DNA of 6,355 nt, from assembly GCA_947594335.1 (NCBI GenBank), contig CANQEC010000144.1, forward strand, positions 1 to 6,355, read 5' to 3'. The DNA comes from an uncultured Lachnospiraceae bacterium. Its GTDB lineage: Bacteria; Bacillota; Clostridia; Lachnospirales; Lachnospiraceae. Made by a program: the position numbers and the translations under genes. This document shows, piece by piece, positions 1 to 6,278 of the stretch (position 1 is the stretch's first letter; each line of letters starts with the position of its first letter). A model generated the notes under the pieces. It searched no databases, had not been told where the DNA came from, and saw only the letters and a program-made list of their open reading frames with translations.

Positions 1-1287
1 AGCCCGACATGTATGGCTTTCTCCATGAAAGTAGCGCAGGGCGCGGTCAGCGTTGACGCCTGCCCGTATTTCTCAGAGGATGCAAAGGCAGCTCTGAACG
101 AGGCTACTGCTCCGCCAATGAAGACCATCAAGGTTGGCGCCGGCGACAAGGAAATGTCCCTTGGCGGCGAGACAGTTCTGTTCCGTCATGAGAAGACATA
201 CGTCAGCAAGACAAGATATGCCGTTGCAATCTGCAGCTGCATGGACGACGCTGAGATCGATGCGAAGCTTGCCGCGATTCCGAAGGTTGACTATGAGCGT
301 ATCGGCGAGAGAATGTTCGTCGAGATGATCTATCTGAACTATGCTCCGTCCGCAGGCGCAGAGAAATATCTGGAAGTCGTAAAGAAAGCGGCTGCTCTTG
401 ACCGTGTGCTCGTACTTGGATGTACGGATGTCGAGGTTGCAAAGCAGGCACTTGAGCTTGTGAAGGATTCCAAGCCGATCCTGAACGGCGCTACGCCGGA
501 AAACTATGCTGAGATGAGCGCAGTTGCCACGGCTGCAGGCGTTGCTCTTGGTGTGAGAGGCGCTGATATCAATGAGATCTATGACACGGTTGCGGCTCTT
601 GAGAAAGCCGGCAACAAGAACCTGCTGATCGATGTTGGAATCAACTCCATCAAAGATGCTTTCGCGACAGCAGTTCAGCTTCGCCGTGCGGCTATCAAGG
701 ACAATGACAGAACCTGCGGTTATCCGTCAATCGTTCGCGTAGGCGGTCTGGCTCAGGGCGACAAGCACCTTCAGGCAGCGCTTGCTTCCGTATTCACGAT
801 GAAGTACGGCTCCATCGTTGTTCTGGATCAGATGACCTATGCAGAGGCACTTCCACTCTATGGTCTGAGACAGAACATCTTCACAGACCCGCAGAAGCCA
901 ATGAAGGTCGAGCCGGGCATCTATCCGCTGAACGGGGCAGACGAGAACTCCATCTGCGTGACGACAGTAGACTTCGCTCTTACATACTTCGTTGTATCGG
1001 GCGAGCTGGAGCGTTCCGGAGTGCCGCTTAACCTGATCATCAATGATGCAGGCGGACTTTCCGTGCTTACTTCCTGGGCAGCCGGCAAGTTCTCAGCGGG
1101 CACGATTTCCAAGTTCTTCGCAGAGCATGACATCGAGGGCAAGCTGAAATCCAGAAAGCTTGTCATTCCGGGCAAGGTTGCGGTTCTCAAGGGCGAGCTT
1201 GAGGCGAAGCTTCCGGGCTGGGAGATCATCATCGCTCCGAACGAGGCAGTACAGCTTGTGAAATTCATGAAGGATCTGACAGCGTAA
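1..1287 (+). CDS. acsC: Corrinoid/iron-sulfur protein large subunit (CFeSP gamma), 5'-truncated by window edge
   Basis: This is the large subunit of the corrinoid/iron-sulfur protein, which pairs with AcsD and carries the methyl group from AcsE to acetyl-CoA synthase on a cobamide. The frame is open from base 1 and reads Ser-Pro-Thr-Cys before the first Met at 13. That Met is internal, because family members have a Cys-rich motif here that binds a [4Fe-4S] cluster. The Cys at codon 4 and the Cys at codon 21 are separated by 16 residues, matching the last two cluster ligands; the first two ligands and roughly 20 N-terminal residues lie upstream of the window. A TIM-barrel-like middle follows (for example LLIDVGINSIKDAF and RVGGLAQGDKH). 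The C-terminal cobamide-binding region contains LIINDAGGLSVLTSWAAGKF and ends with a IIIAPNEA strand. Codon use is strongly biased: all 13 Phe codons are TTC, which suggests high expression. Identity rests on recalled family sequence. Confidence 0.95.
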   Translation, partial: SPTCMAFSMKVAQGAVSVDACPYFSEDAKAALNEATAPPMKTIKVGAGDKEMSLGGETVLFRHEKTYVSKTRYAVAICSCMDDAEIDAKLAAIPKVDYERIGERMFVEMIYLNYAPSAGAEKYLEVVKKAAALDRVLVLGCTDVEVAKQALELVKDSKPILNGATPENYAEMSAVATAAGVALGVRGADINEIYDTVAALEKAGNKNLLIDVGINSIKDAFATAVQLRRAAIKDNDRTCGYPSIVRVGGLAQGDKHLQAALASVFTMKYGSIVVLDQMTYAEALPLYGLRQNIFTDPQKPMKVEPGIYPLNGADENSICVTTVDFALTYFVVSGELERSGVPLNLIINDAGGLSVLTSWAAGKFSAGTISKFFAEHDIEGKLKSRKLVIPGKVAVLKGELEAKLPGWEIIIAPNEAVQLVKFMKDLTA

Positions 1288-1305
1288 ATAAATACTGAAA
1301 CCACT

Positions 1306-1418
1306 GGGGCGGACGGCTTTCTGCCGTGTGCTCCGGTTATCGCGCTTGTTTATGCGCAGGCTCACATACGAAAATCAGCTGCAGACGCAGCATGCGGGAG
1401 GAGGAAACAGTCTCCTGC
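1306..1418 (+). other. acsC-acsE spacer with two RNA hairpins
   Basis: The 163-nt gap between acsC and acsE holds two inverted repeats. The first spans 1306-1334: an inner stem ACGGC/GCCGT around a TTTCT loop, then one G-G mismatch, then six further pairs including two G-U. The second pairs GCGGGAG (1394-1400) with CTCCTGC (1412-1418), seven pairs with one G-U. Neither is followed by a run of T, so neither looks like a standard intrinsic terminator. They may be mRNA processing or stabilising structures inside one acs transcript; that role is inference. I see no convincing promoter in the gap. Confidence 0.4.
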
Positions 1419-1450
1419 TCAATTAAAAATATTCATAAAGGAGAAGTACT

Positions 1451-2236
1451 ATGGGAAAATTTGTTGTTATTGGTGAGAGAATCCACTGTATTTCACCGGT
1501 TATCCGTAAGGCTATGGCTGAAAGAGATCCGGCTCCGATCCTGAAACGTGCGAAAGAACAGCTTGACGCAGGCGCGACCTATCTTGACGTCAATATCGGA
1601 CCGGCTGAGGCGGATGGCGAAGATCTGATGAAGTGGGCAGTTCAGCTTCTTCAGAATGAGTTTGACAATGTACCGCTTGCACTTGATACCGCAAACAAGA
1701 AAGCGATCGAGGCTGGTATTTCCGTATACAACCGTGCGAAAGGAAAACCGATCGTGAACTCAGCTGACGCGGGCGGAAGAATTGAGAACATCGACCTTGC
1801 GGCTGCCAACGATGCAATCGTTATCGCTCTTTGCTCCGCAGAAGGTATTCCGGCTGACAACGATGAGCGTATGGGATATCTGACGACAATGCTTGAGAGA
1901 GGTCTTGAGCATGGCATGGATCCGACAGATCTGTGGTTTGATCCGCTGTTCCTGGTTGTAAAGGGAATGCAGGACAAGCAGATGGAAGTTCTTGAGGCGA
2001 TCAAGATGTTCACGGACATGGGCCTTAATTCCACCGGCGGTCTTTCCAATAATTCCAACGGTATGCCGAAGCACATCCGTCCGATCATGGATGCGGCTCT
2101 GGTTGCAATGTGCATGATGCAGGGACTTACCTCCGCAATCGTAAATCCGTGTGATCTTCGTCTGATGGAGACGATCAAGTCCTGCGACGTATTTAAGAAC
2201 AATACGCTTTATGCGGATTCCTATCTTGAAATCTGA
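1451..2236 (+). CDS. acsE: Methyltetrahydrofolate:corrinoid/iron-sulfur protein Co-methyltransferase (MeTr)
   Basis: This cytoplasmic enzyme transfers the N5-methyl group of methyl-H4folate to the Co(I) cobamide of CFeSP, joining the methyl and carbonyl branches of the Wood-Ljungdahl pathway. The protein is 261 residues, the usual length for stand-alone AcsE (about 262). It is a pterin-binding TIM barrel of the type also found in methionine synthase and dihydropteroate synthase. Visible family signatures are VIGERIH (residues 6-12), LDVNIGP (45-51), LDTANKKAIEAG (78-89), IVNSADA (101-107), DP at 164-165 and GLSNNSNG (197-204). D79, N103, D164 and N200 sit where the pterin and catalytic residues of characterised AcsE lie. 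The start is supported by an AAAGGAG site at 1437-1443, seven bases before the ATG. It follows acsC, the gene for its protein substrate. Phe codons are mixed (4 TTT, 2 TTC), unlike acsC. Confidence 0.95.
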   Translation: MGKFVVIGERIHCISPVIRKAMAERDPAPILKRAKEQLDAGATYLDVNIGPAEADGEDLMKWAVQLLQNEFDNVPLALDTANKKAIEAGISVYNRAKGKPIVNSADAGGRIENIDLAAANDAIVIALCSAEGIPADNDERMGYLTTMLERGLEHGMDPTDLWFDPLFLVVKGMQDKQMEVLEAIKMFTDMGLNSTGGLSNNSNGMPKHIRPIMDAALVAMCMMQGLTSAIVNPCDLRLMETIKSCDVFKNNTLYADSYLEI

Positions 2237-2254
2237 TCTGACAGCGTCGGGCGC

Positions 2255-2308
2255 GCCCGGAAGTTCTGCTTCCGGGCCGATCGGGCAGGAGGCGTTTTTC
2301 CTCCTGCC
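2255..2308 (+). terminator. Two tandem hairpins after acsE; possible (leaky) terminator or processing site
   Basis: Nineteen bases after the acsE stop there is a perfect 9-bp stem, GCCCGGAAG (2255-2263) with CTTCCGGGC (2269-2277), around a 5-nt loop. Seven bases later comes a second perfect 9-bp stem, GGCAGGAGG (2284-2292) with CCTCCTGCC (2300-2308), around a CGTTTTT loop. Both are GC-rich and should fold well in RNA. No T-run follows either stem, so classical Rho-independent termination is doubtful. Attenuation, 3'-end protection of the acsC-acsE message or RNase processing are equally possible. The position between a major catalytic gene and an activator gene would suit lowering downstream expression, which is inference. 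Confidence 0.4.
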
Positions 2309-2516
2309 TGCTGCAGAGCCTGCGTGCTGCGCCGGCAGCTGTTTCCCTGTGCAGGCCTGCGCATAAAACACAGCCTGGCAGTTTCCGGTAATCTGTTTAT
2401 CTTAAATTCCCTGAGGTATACAAGTGAGATTTTATGAACTGCGGGGAAGGTTTATCGGAAAAGCGTGTAAATTATATTGCGGAAGCATGTGAATTATTCA
2501 TTGATGAGGATATCTT
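2309..2516 (+). other. Non-coding leader region of acsV
   Basis: This is the rest of the 280-nt gap before acsV. It starts with GC-rich sequence containing a small GCTGC/GCAGC stem (2326-2339) and turns AT-richer after about 2380. Possible -10-like hexamers are TATACA (2417-2422) and TATATT (2473-2478), but neither has a good -35 box at the right spacing, so I do not call a promoter. An imperfect 13-nt direct repeat lies at 2463-2475 and 2485-2497, and a possible 31-residue ORF begins at 2434; both are described separately. No tRNA or known riboswitch was recognised. Confidence 0.4.
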
Positions 2517-2529
2517 ATGTACAAAGTGA
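2434..2529 (+). CDS. Possible 31-residue leader peptide overlapping the acsV start
   Basis: An ATG at 2434 opens a 31-residue frame ending in TGA at 2527-2529, 13 bases inside acsV and in a different frame. The product is acidic and could form an amphipathic helix (LSEKRVNYIAEACELF), with two of its three Cys near the middle and the end. A weak GTGAG lies six bases before the ATG. The overlap would allow translational coupling to acsV. I do not recognise the peptide, and a frame this short can arise by chance, so this is a tentative entry. Confidence 0.15.
   Translation: MNCGEGLSEKRVNYIAEACELFIDEDILCTK
2463..2497. repeat. Imperfect 13-nt direct repeat upstream of acsV
   Basis: GCGTGTAAATTAT at 2463-2475 and GCATGTGAATTAT at 2485-2497 match at 11 of 13 positions and start 22 bases apart, close to two turns of DNA helix. 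The second copy ends 19 bases before the acsV ATG. Such spacing is typical of paired regulator binding sites on one face of DNA, but no regulator is known here and the repeat may be chance. Confidence 0.35.
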
Positions 2530-4445
2530 CTTTTAAGTTCGAGAACGGCGAGGATGTCAGTATCTCTGCCGCGCTCGGTGAAAATCTTCTTGAGGTGGCA
2601 AAAAAGGCGAATGTAGCCATTGATGCGCCCTGCAATGGAAATGCAGCCTGTGGAAAATGCAAAATCAAGCTTGTTAGCGGCGAGCTGGAGTCGAAGAAGA
2701 CGCGTCATATTACGGATGAGGAGTACGCGCAGGGCTGGAGACTGTCCTGTATCAGCAAAATCATCGCGGATACAGAAGTGCTTGTGCCCGATATCGCTTC
2801 GGCTTATCGCAGCAGAATGAAGGTTGCGGATCTTAGTTCGACAGAAGAACTGCAGATTTTTGAACATACAAAGACTGACATTGCCGAGGCCGGGATTGTG
2901 TTTAAAAATGATCTGGAAGTTGTGCCGGTTGCAATGGAGGCGCCGTCGCTGGACGATACGATGCCGGACAATGAGCGGCTGACCTGGGCTGTTGAGGCGG
3001 CATGCAGCGTTTCACGGGTAAAGATCACGTTTGCTGTGCTTAAAAAACTCTCAGAAGTGCTGCGGACGTCTTCGTTCCATGTGCAGTGCGTCATTCGGAG
3101 AGCGGAGGACAAGGTTGAAGTTCTGGATATTCTTCCTTCCGGCCAGGAGGCGAAGGTCTGCGGGCTGGCAGTTGATATCGGAACGACGACAGTTTCCGCA
3201 CTGATCATTAATATGCTTGACGGAACAATTCTTGCGAAGGCCTCTGCAGGCAACGGACAGATCCGCTACGGGGCGGACGTAATCAACCGCATTATTGAAC
3301 AGCAGAAGGACGGAGGCCGCAAGAGGCTTCAGGATGCAATCATAAAGGAAACAATCAATCCGATGATCCACACAATGTGCGCGTCTGTCGGACTGGACTC
3401 ACGGCAGATTTACCGTATGTGTGTGGCGGGCAATACAACAATGAACCATCTGCTGATGGGGGTTTATGCTGATCCGGTGCGCATGGAGCCGTACATCCCG
3501 ACATTTTTTGAGACGGATTCGGTGCATGCGGCTGATCTTGGCATTGAAATCTATGAGCATGCGCGCGTTATTGTTTCTCCGAATATCGGAAGCTATGTCG
3601 GCGGCGATATCACAGCGGGTACGCTTGCGAGCACGATCTGGAATAAGGATGAAATGTCCCTGTTTATCGACCTCGGTACAAATGGGGAGCTTGTGTTCGG
3701 CAATTCCGAATTTATGATGAGCTGTGCCTGTTCCGCTGGTCCCGCATTCGAGGGCGGTGACATCAGCTGCGGTATGAGGGCGACGGACGGCGCAATTGAA
3801 GCATGCAGTATCGATAAAGAGACGATGGAGCCGACCTTTACGATTGTCGGAGACGAAGGGCAGAAGCCGGTTGGCCTTTGCGGGTCAGGTATTATTGATG
3901 TGATCTGTGAACTGTTCCGCTGTGGAATCATCAGTCCGAAAGGTAAGTTTATCCGTGAAGGTGAGAGAATCCGTCACGATAAATATGGGATGGGAAGCTA
4001 CGTTCTGGCCTTCAGGGAAAATGCCGCGTCGGTGAAGGATATTGAGATCACGGAAGTTGATATTGATAATTTCATCCGTGCGAAAGGCGCAATTTTCTCA
4101 GCAATCCGTGTGATGCTGCGGTCACTTGACTTTGATATTTCGATGATTGATCACGTTTATGTAGCAGGAGGAATCGGAAGCGGTATCAATATGAAAAACG
4201 CGGTTTCGATCGGAATGTTTCCTGATATTGATCTGGAGAAATTTACTTATATTGGAAATTCTTCCCTTTCAGGCGCTTATTCCATTCTGCTTTCGACAGA
4301 AGCTGAGGCGAAGGTGGCGGAGGTGGCACACAATATGACGTATCTGGAACTGAGCAGCGAGCTTTCCTATATGGATGAGTTTGTGGCGTGCTGTTTCATT
4401 CCGCATACGGATGCTTCGCTGTTTCCCTCTCTTGAGATGAAGTAA
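2517..4445 (+). CDS. acsV: Reductive activator of corrinoid/iron-sulfur protein (RACo; ASKHA-domain ATPase with [2Fe-2S] ferredoxin domain, DUF4445 family)
   Basis: RACo returns accidentally oxidised Co(II) CFeSP to the active Co(I) state, coupling electron transfer to ATP hydrolysis in the cytoplasm. The 642-residue length fits characterised RACo (about 630). Residues 1-95 form a plant-type [2Fe-2S] domain with C39, C45, C48 and C78 (CX5CX2CX29C). A linker and middle domain lead to a large C-terminal ASKHA ATPase fold. Its nucleotide motifs are visible: LAVDIGTTTVSA (217-228), VAGNTTMNHLLMG (303-315), SLFIDLGTNGEL (381-392), CSAGPAFEGG (405-414), GLCGSGIID (453-461) and VYVAGGIGSG (547-556). 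The family ending FIPHTDASLFPS is intact. A GAGGA at 2506-2510 precedes the ATG by six bases. The neighbours acsC and acsE encode its target and the target's methyl donor enzyme, so I choose acsV over the related activators of O-demethylase or methylamine systems (RamA-like). Confidence 0.93.
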   Translation: MYKVTFKFENGEDVSISAALGENLLEVAKKANVAIDAPCNGNAACGKCKIKLVSGELESKKTRHITDEEYAQGWRLSCISKIIADTEVLVPDIASAYRSRMKVADLSSTEELQIFEHTKTDIAEAGIVFKNDLEVVPVAMEAPSLDDTMPDNERLTWAVEAACSVSRVKITFAVLKKLSEVLRTSSFHVQCVIRRAEDKVEVLDILPSGQEAKVCGLAVDIGTTTVSALIINMLDGTILAKASAGNGQIRYGADVINRIIEQQKDGGRKRLQDAIIKETINPMIHTMCASVGLDSRQIYRMCVAGNTTMNHLLMGVYADPVRMEPYIPTFFETDSVHAADLGIEIYEHARVIVSPNIGSYVGGDITAGTLASTIWNKDEMSLFIDLGTNGELVFGNSEFMMSCACSAGPAFEGGDISCGMRATDGAIEACSIDKETMEPTFTIVGDEGQKPVGLCGSGIIDVICELFRCGIISPKGKFIREGERIRHDKYGMGSYVLAFRENAASVKDIEITEVDIDNFIRAKGAIFSAIRVMLRSLDFDISMIDHVYVAGGIGSGINMKNAVSIGMFPDIDLEKFTYIGNSSLSGAYSILLSTEAEAKVAEVAHNMTYLELSSELSYMDEFVACCFIPHTDASLFPSLEMK

Positions 4446-4510
4446 AAGTTACAGAAATTATATGCGGGGTGCGGCGTGACAACGTTGTCCTGCGGGATCA
4501 GACAGAGGAT

Positions 4511-4516
4511 GGAGAG
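4511..4516 (+). promoter_or_regulatory. Ribosome binding site fixing the DUF3786 gene start
   Basis: GGAGAG lies six bases before the ATG at 4523. The longer in-frame alternative, a GTG at 4469, has no such site, so the ATG is preferred and the protein is 18 residues shorter. Confidence 0.65.
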
Positions 4517-4522
4517 AACGGT

Positions 4523-5158
4523 ATGGAAATTGCTTATGAAAAAGATAACAAGGAGCGGGTGCCTTTTGAGCACTATAAAGAAGAATATGTGAAAAAGGAC
4601 CCGCTTGAGATCAGTGCGCGTACCGGTCTTGCATATTCGGAAGAAAAGAGCTGTTTCACGGTCAGATTTCTGGGAAAGGATTATGAGATAGGATTTCCGG
4701 AATTTACAGTGAGACGTTCGCAGGAGGACGCCGCATACTGTCCCCTGCTGTCCATGACGGCAGCCCAGATTCTGGTTATCCGGTTTCTGATCGAGGGATG
4801 CCAGGCCAAAAGCACAGGGAAATTCCTTACTTATCGTGAAGTGCCGTGGGGTGAGGTTTATTATCGCCAGTTCAATGGAAGATGTATGATGAGACTCGCT
4901 TATTCCTACGGAAACCGCGTCGAGGCATTTTGCAGTGCGTGTGAAAAACTGGGGGCATCGAAGATCAAAGCCGGAGATGCCGGGTACGAAATAGAAGTGT
5001 TTGAAGGATTTTTTATCCGTTTTCAGATCTGGAGCGGGGATGAGGAATTTCCTCCTTCCTCGCAGATCCTGTTTGGCGATAATTTTCCGGCGGCGTTCCA
5101 TGCGGAGGATCTGGTTGTGGCGTGCGATGTGATCATCGGAACGCTCAAAAACCTGTAG
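4523..5158 (+). CDS. DUF3786 domain-containing protein, function unknown
   Basis: The product is a 211-residue soluble protein with no signal peptide or membrane segment. I recognise it as DUF3786 from its second half: VPWGEVYYRQFNGRC (107-121), GDAGYEIEVF (151-160), WSGDEEFPPSSQILF (170-184) and AEDLVV (194-199). No biochemical function is known to me. From memory, this family is common in strict anaerobes, often near CODH/ACS or corrinoid genes, and some members carry an extra N-terminal Fe-S domain related to that of AcsC; this copy lacks it. It has seven Cys, including a CSAC pair at 137-140 that could bind metal, though that is speculative. The gene lies 77 bases after acsV and 10 bases before the acyltransferase gene, so co-transcription with acsV is likely. 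Its job may concern corrinoid protein or cofactor upkeep, based on context only. Confidence 0.85.
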   Translation: MEIAYEKDNKERVPFEHYKEEYVKKDPLEISARTGLAYSEEKSCFTVRFLGKDYEIGFPEFTVRRSQEDAAYCPLLSMTAAQILVIRFLIEGCQAKSTGKFLTYREVPWGEVYYRQFNGRCMMRLAYSYGNRVEAFCSACEKLGASKIKAGDAGYEIEVFEGFFIRFQIWSGDEEFPPSSQILFGDNFPAAFHAEDLVVACDVIIGTLKNL

Positions 5159-5168
5159 GCAGTGCGTC

Positions 5169-6191
5169 ATGAGAGAGCAACGTGTCGGTTATATCGACCT
5201 GCTGCGTGTGATGAGCGCGTTTGCCGTGGTGGCCATTCATGTGATTACGCTGAGCATGCAGGAAAACAGTCGTCCTCTGGCAGATGAGATTTCTGCTTTG
5301 CTGGAGAATATCCATGCGCTTTTACGGTGGTCTGTGCCTGTTTTCTGCATGATCACAGGATTTTTGTTTCTCGGTGGAGAGAAAAAATGCACGTATAAGA
5401 GTCTGATGCCGAATATTCGCCATCTGACTGTCCTGCTGGTGACGGCGGGAAGCATTTTCTCATTATTGCAGCAAGTGTACGAGCAGGAAGGATTTCGCAC
5501 GGAAATGCTGCCGCAGGCGGTCAGAGATGTCCTTTCGGGCAATCTCTGGGATCATATGTGGTATCTGTACATGATCATCGGCATTTATCTGATGCTCCCG
5601 GCGGTGGCTCCGTTTTTTCGGCTCAATACATCCGATACGGCTGTTCTGTGTGCAGTGTCGTTTGTTTTTACGGTTCTGCTCCCGGATCTTTCACGGGTGC
5701 TGGGCTTTCAGAATGCTTTTTCTTTTCCTGTGGCGGGTTATTCTTTTTATGTGTTTCTGGGCGGATATCTGAGAAAAGCAGGATGCGGAACTGCGCATTT
5801 ATGCGCGGTTTTTGCGGGGACTGTGATTTCAGTGCTTCTGATTCTGTTTTTTCCGCCCTATCAGAAGCACGGAGTGCAATATTTATCGGTACCGGTGGCA
5901 GTGATGTCTGCCTGCATATTTATGGCGGTAAGTGTATGTTTTGGCCGGTACAGTCCGGGAAGGATCATAAAGGTTCTGGCGGCATGCTCCGAAGGGATTT
6001 ATGTGCTGCATCCTTTTTTCCTGAATCTGCAGATCAGGGTGTTCCAGATCAATCCTCTGAGTTATACATCTTTGTCTGCGCTACCGGTCAACTGTATTTT
6101 TACATTTGTCATTTCCGCGGCAGGCGCATATTTTCTTAAATCTGTTCTGCATACCTGCTTTGGCAGTCTGAAAAGAAAGCCGGCAGAATGA
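5169..6191 (+). CDS. Acyltransferase 3 family integral membrane protein
   Basis: The 340-residue protein is very hydrophobic, with about ten predicted membrane helices (roughly 11-29, 51-69, 85-102, 131-150, 156-172, 184-201, 208-229, 239-258, 265-284 and 306-325). Family signatures of the acyltransferase-3 fold (OafA/WecH type) are YIDLLRVMSAFAVVAIHV near the N terminus with the conserved His24, SVPVFCMITGFLFL (55-68), WYLYMIIGIYLMLP (131-144) and SEGIYVLHPF (274-283). Relatives acylate sugars, peptidoglycan or other envelope glycans from a cytoplasmic acyl donor; the substrate here cannot be told. It starts 10 bases after the DUF3786 stop, with only a weak TAGG overlapping that stop, suggesting translational coupling. 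Codon use contrasts with the acs genes: 23 of 27 Phe codons are TTT. It has no known role in acetogenesis and may be an inserted passenger. Confidence 0.85.
   Translation: MREQRVGYIDLLRVMSAFAVVAIHVITLSMQENSRPLADEISALLENIHALLRWSVPVFCMITGFLFLGGEKKCTYKSLMPNIRHLTVLLVTAGSIFSLLQQVYEQEGFRTEMLPQAVRDVLSGNLWDHMWYLYMIIGIYLMLPAVAPFFRLNTSDTAVLCAVSFVFTVLLPDLSRVLGFQNAFSFPVAGYSFYVFLGGYLRKAGCGTAHLCAVFAGTVISVLLILFFPPYQKHGVQYLSVPVAVMSACIFMAVSVCFGRYSPGRIIKVLAACSEGIYVLHPFFLNLQIRVFQINPLSYTSLSALPVNCIFTFVISAAGAYFLKSVLHTCFGSLKRKPAE
6160..6189 (+). promoter_or_regulatory. Candidate sigma-A promoter for fhs
   Basis: TTGGCA (6160-6165, five of six to TTGACA) and CAGAAT (6184-6189, four of six to TATAAT) are separated by 18 bases. 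They lie in the last codons of the acyltransferase gene. Transcription would start near 6196, just before the hairpin at 6201, giving fhs its own message. This is a motif match by eye only. Confidence 0.3.
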
Positions 6192-6200
6192 TGTATACAG

Positions 6201-6242
6201 CGTCTGATCCTGCAGCTTTGCAAAAAGCTGGAGAGTCAGATG
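6201..6242 (+). promoter_or_regulatory. Long imperfect hairpin in the fhs leader
   Basis: Bases 6201-6219 pair with 6224-6242 around a GCAA (GNRA-type) tetraloop. Of 19 opposed positions, 15 are Watson-Crick, two are G-U and two are mismatches (G6212-G6231, C6209-A6234). The upper stem CAGCTTT/AAAGCTG is perfect. No T-run follows, so it is not a typical terminator of the upstream gene. It ends 21 bases before the fhs ribosome binding site. It could stabilise the fhs mRNA at its 5' end or take part in regulation. It does not match the THF or ZTP riboswitch as I know them. Confidence 0.55.
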
Positions 6243-6278
6243 GAAACCAAATAACGAGACGAAAGGAGAAATTTACAG

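Noticed and set aside
1760..2371. Minus-strand ORF of 203 codons opposite acsE
   Set aside because: It is antisense to a strongly conserved gene, with no recognisable domain and no convincing ribosome binding site.
4478..4489. Perfect 12-nt palindrome GACAACGTTGTC in the acsV-DUF3786 gap, as an operator
   Set aside because: One or two 12-nt palindromes are expected by chance in a window this size, and there is no second copy or nearby promoter to support it.
4469..4522. GTG start at 4469 for the DUF3786 gene
   Set aside because: There is no ribosome binding site at good spacing, while the ATG at 4523 has GGAGAG six bases upstream, and the extra 18 residues show no family motif.
4367..5170. 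Long minus-strand ORF (267 codons) opposite the DUF3786 gene
   Set aside because: It lies antisense to a gene with clear family motifs, its product resembles no family I know, and it would overlap the acsV end and the whole of the DUF3786 gene.
5558..6139. Plus-strand ORF of 193 codons inside the acyltransferase gene
   Set aside because: It is a frame-shifted shadow: the overlapping frame has all the acyltransferase-3 motifs and membrane helices, and this one has none.
6192..6278. THF or ZTP riboswitch upstream of fhs
   Set aside because: Both classes can control folate genes, and GGAGAGTCAGATG resembles the start of the THF aptamer. However, the remaining space before the ribosome binding site is too short for the rest of that fold, and the conserved ZTP core is not visible.
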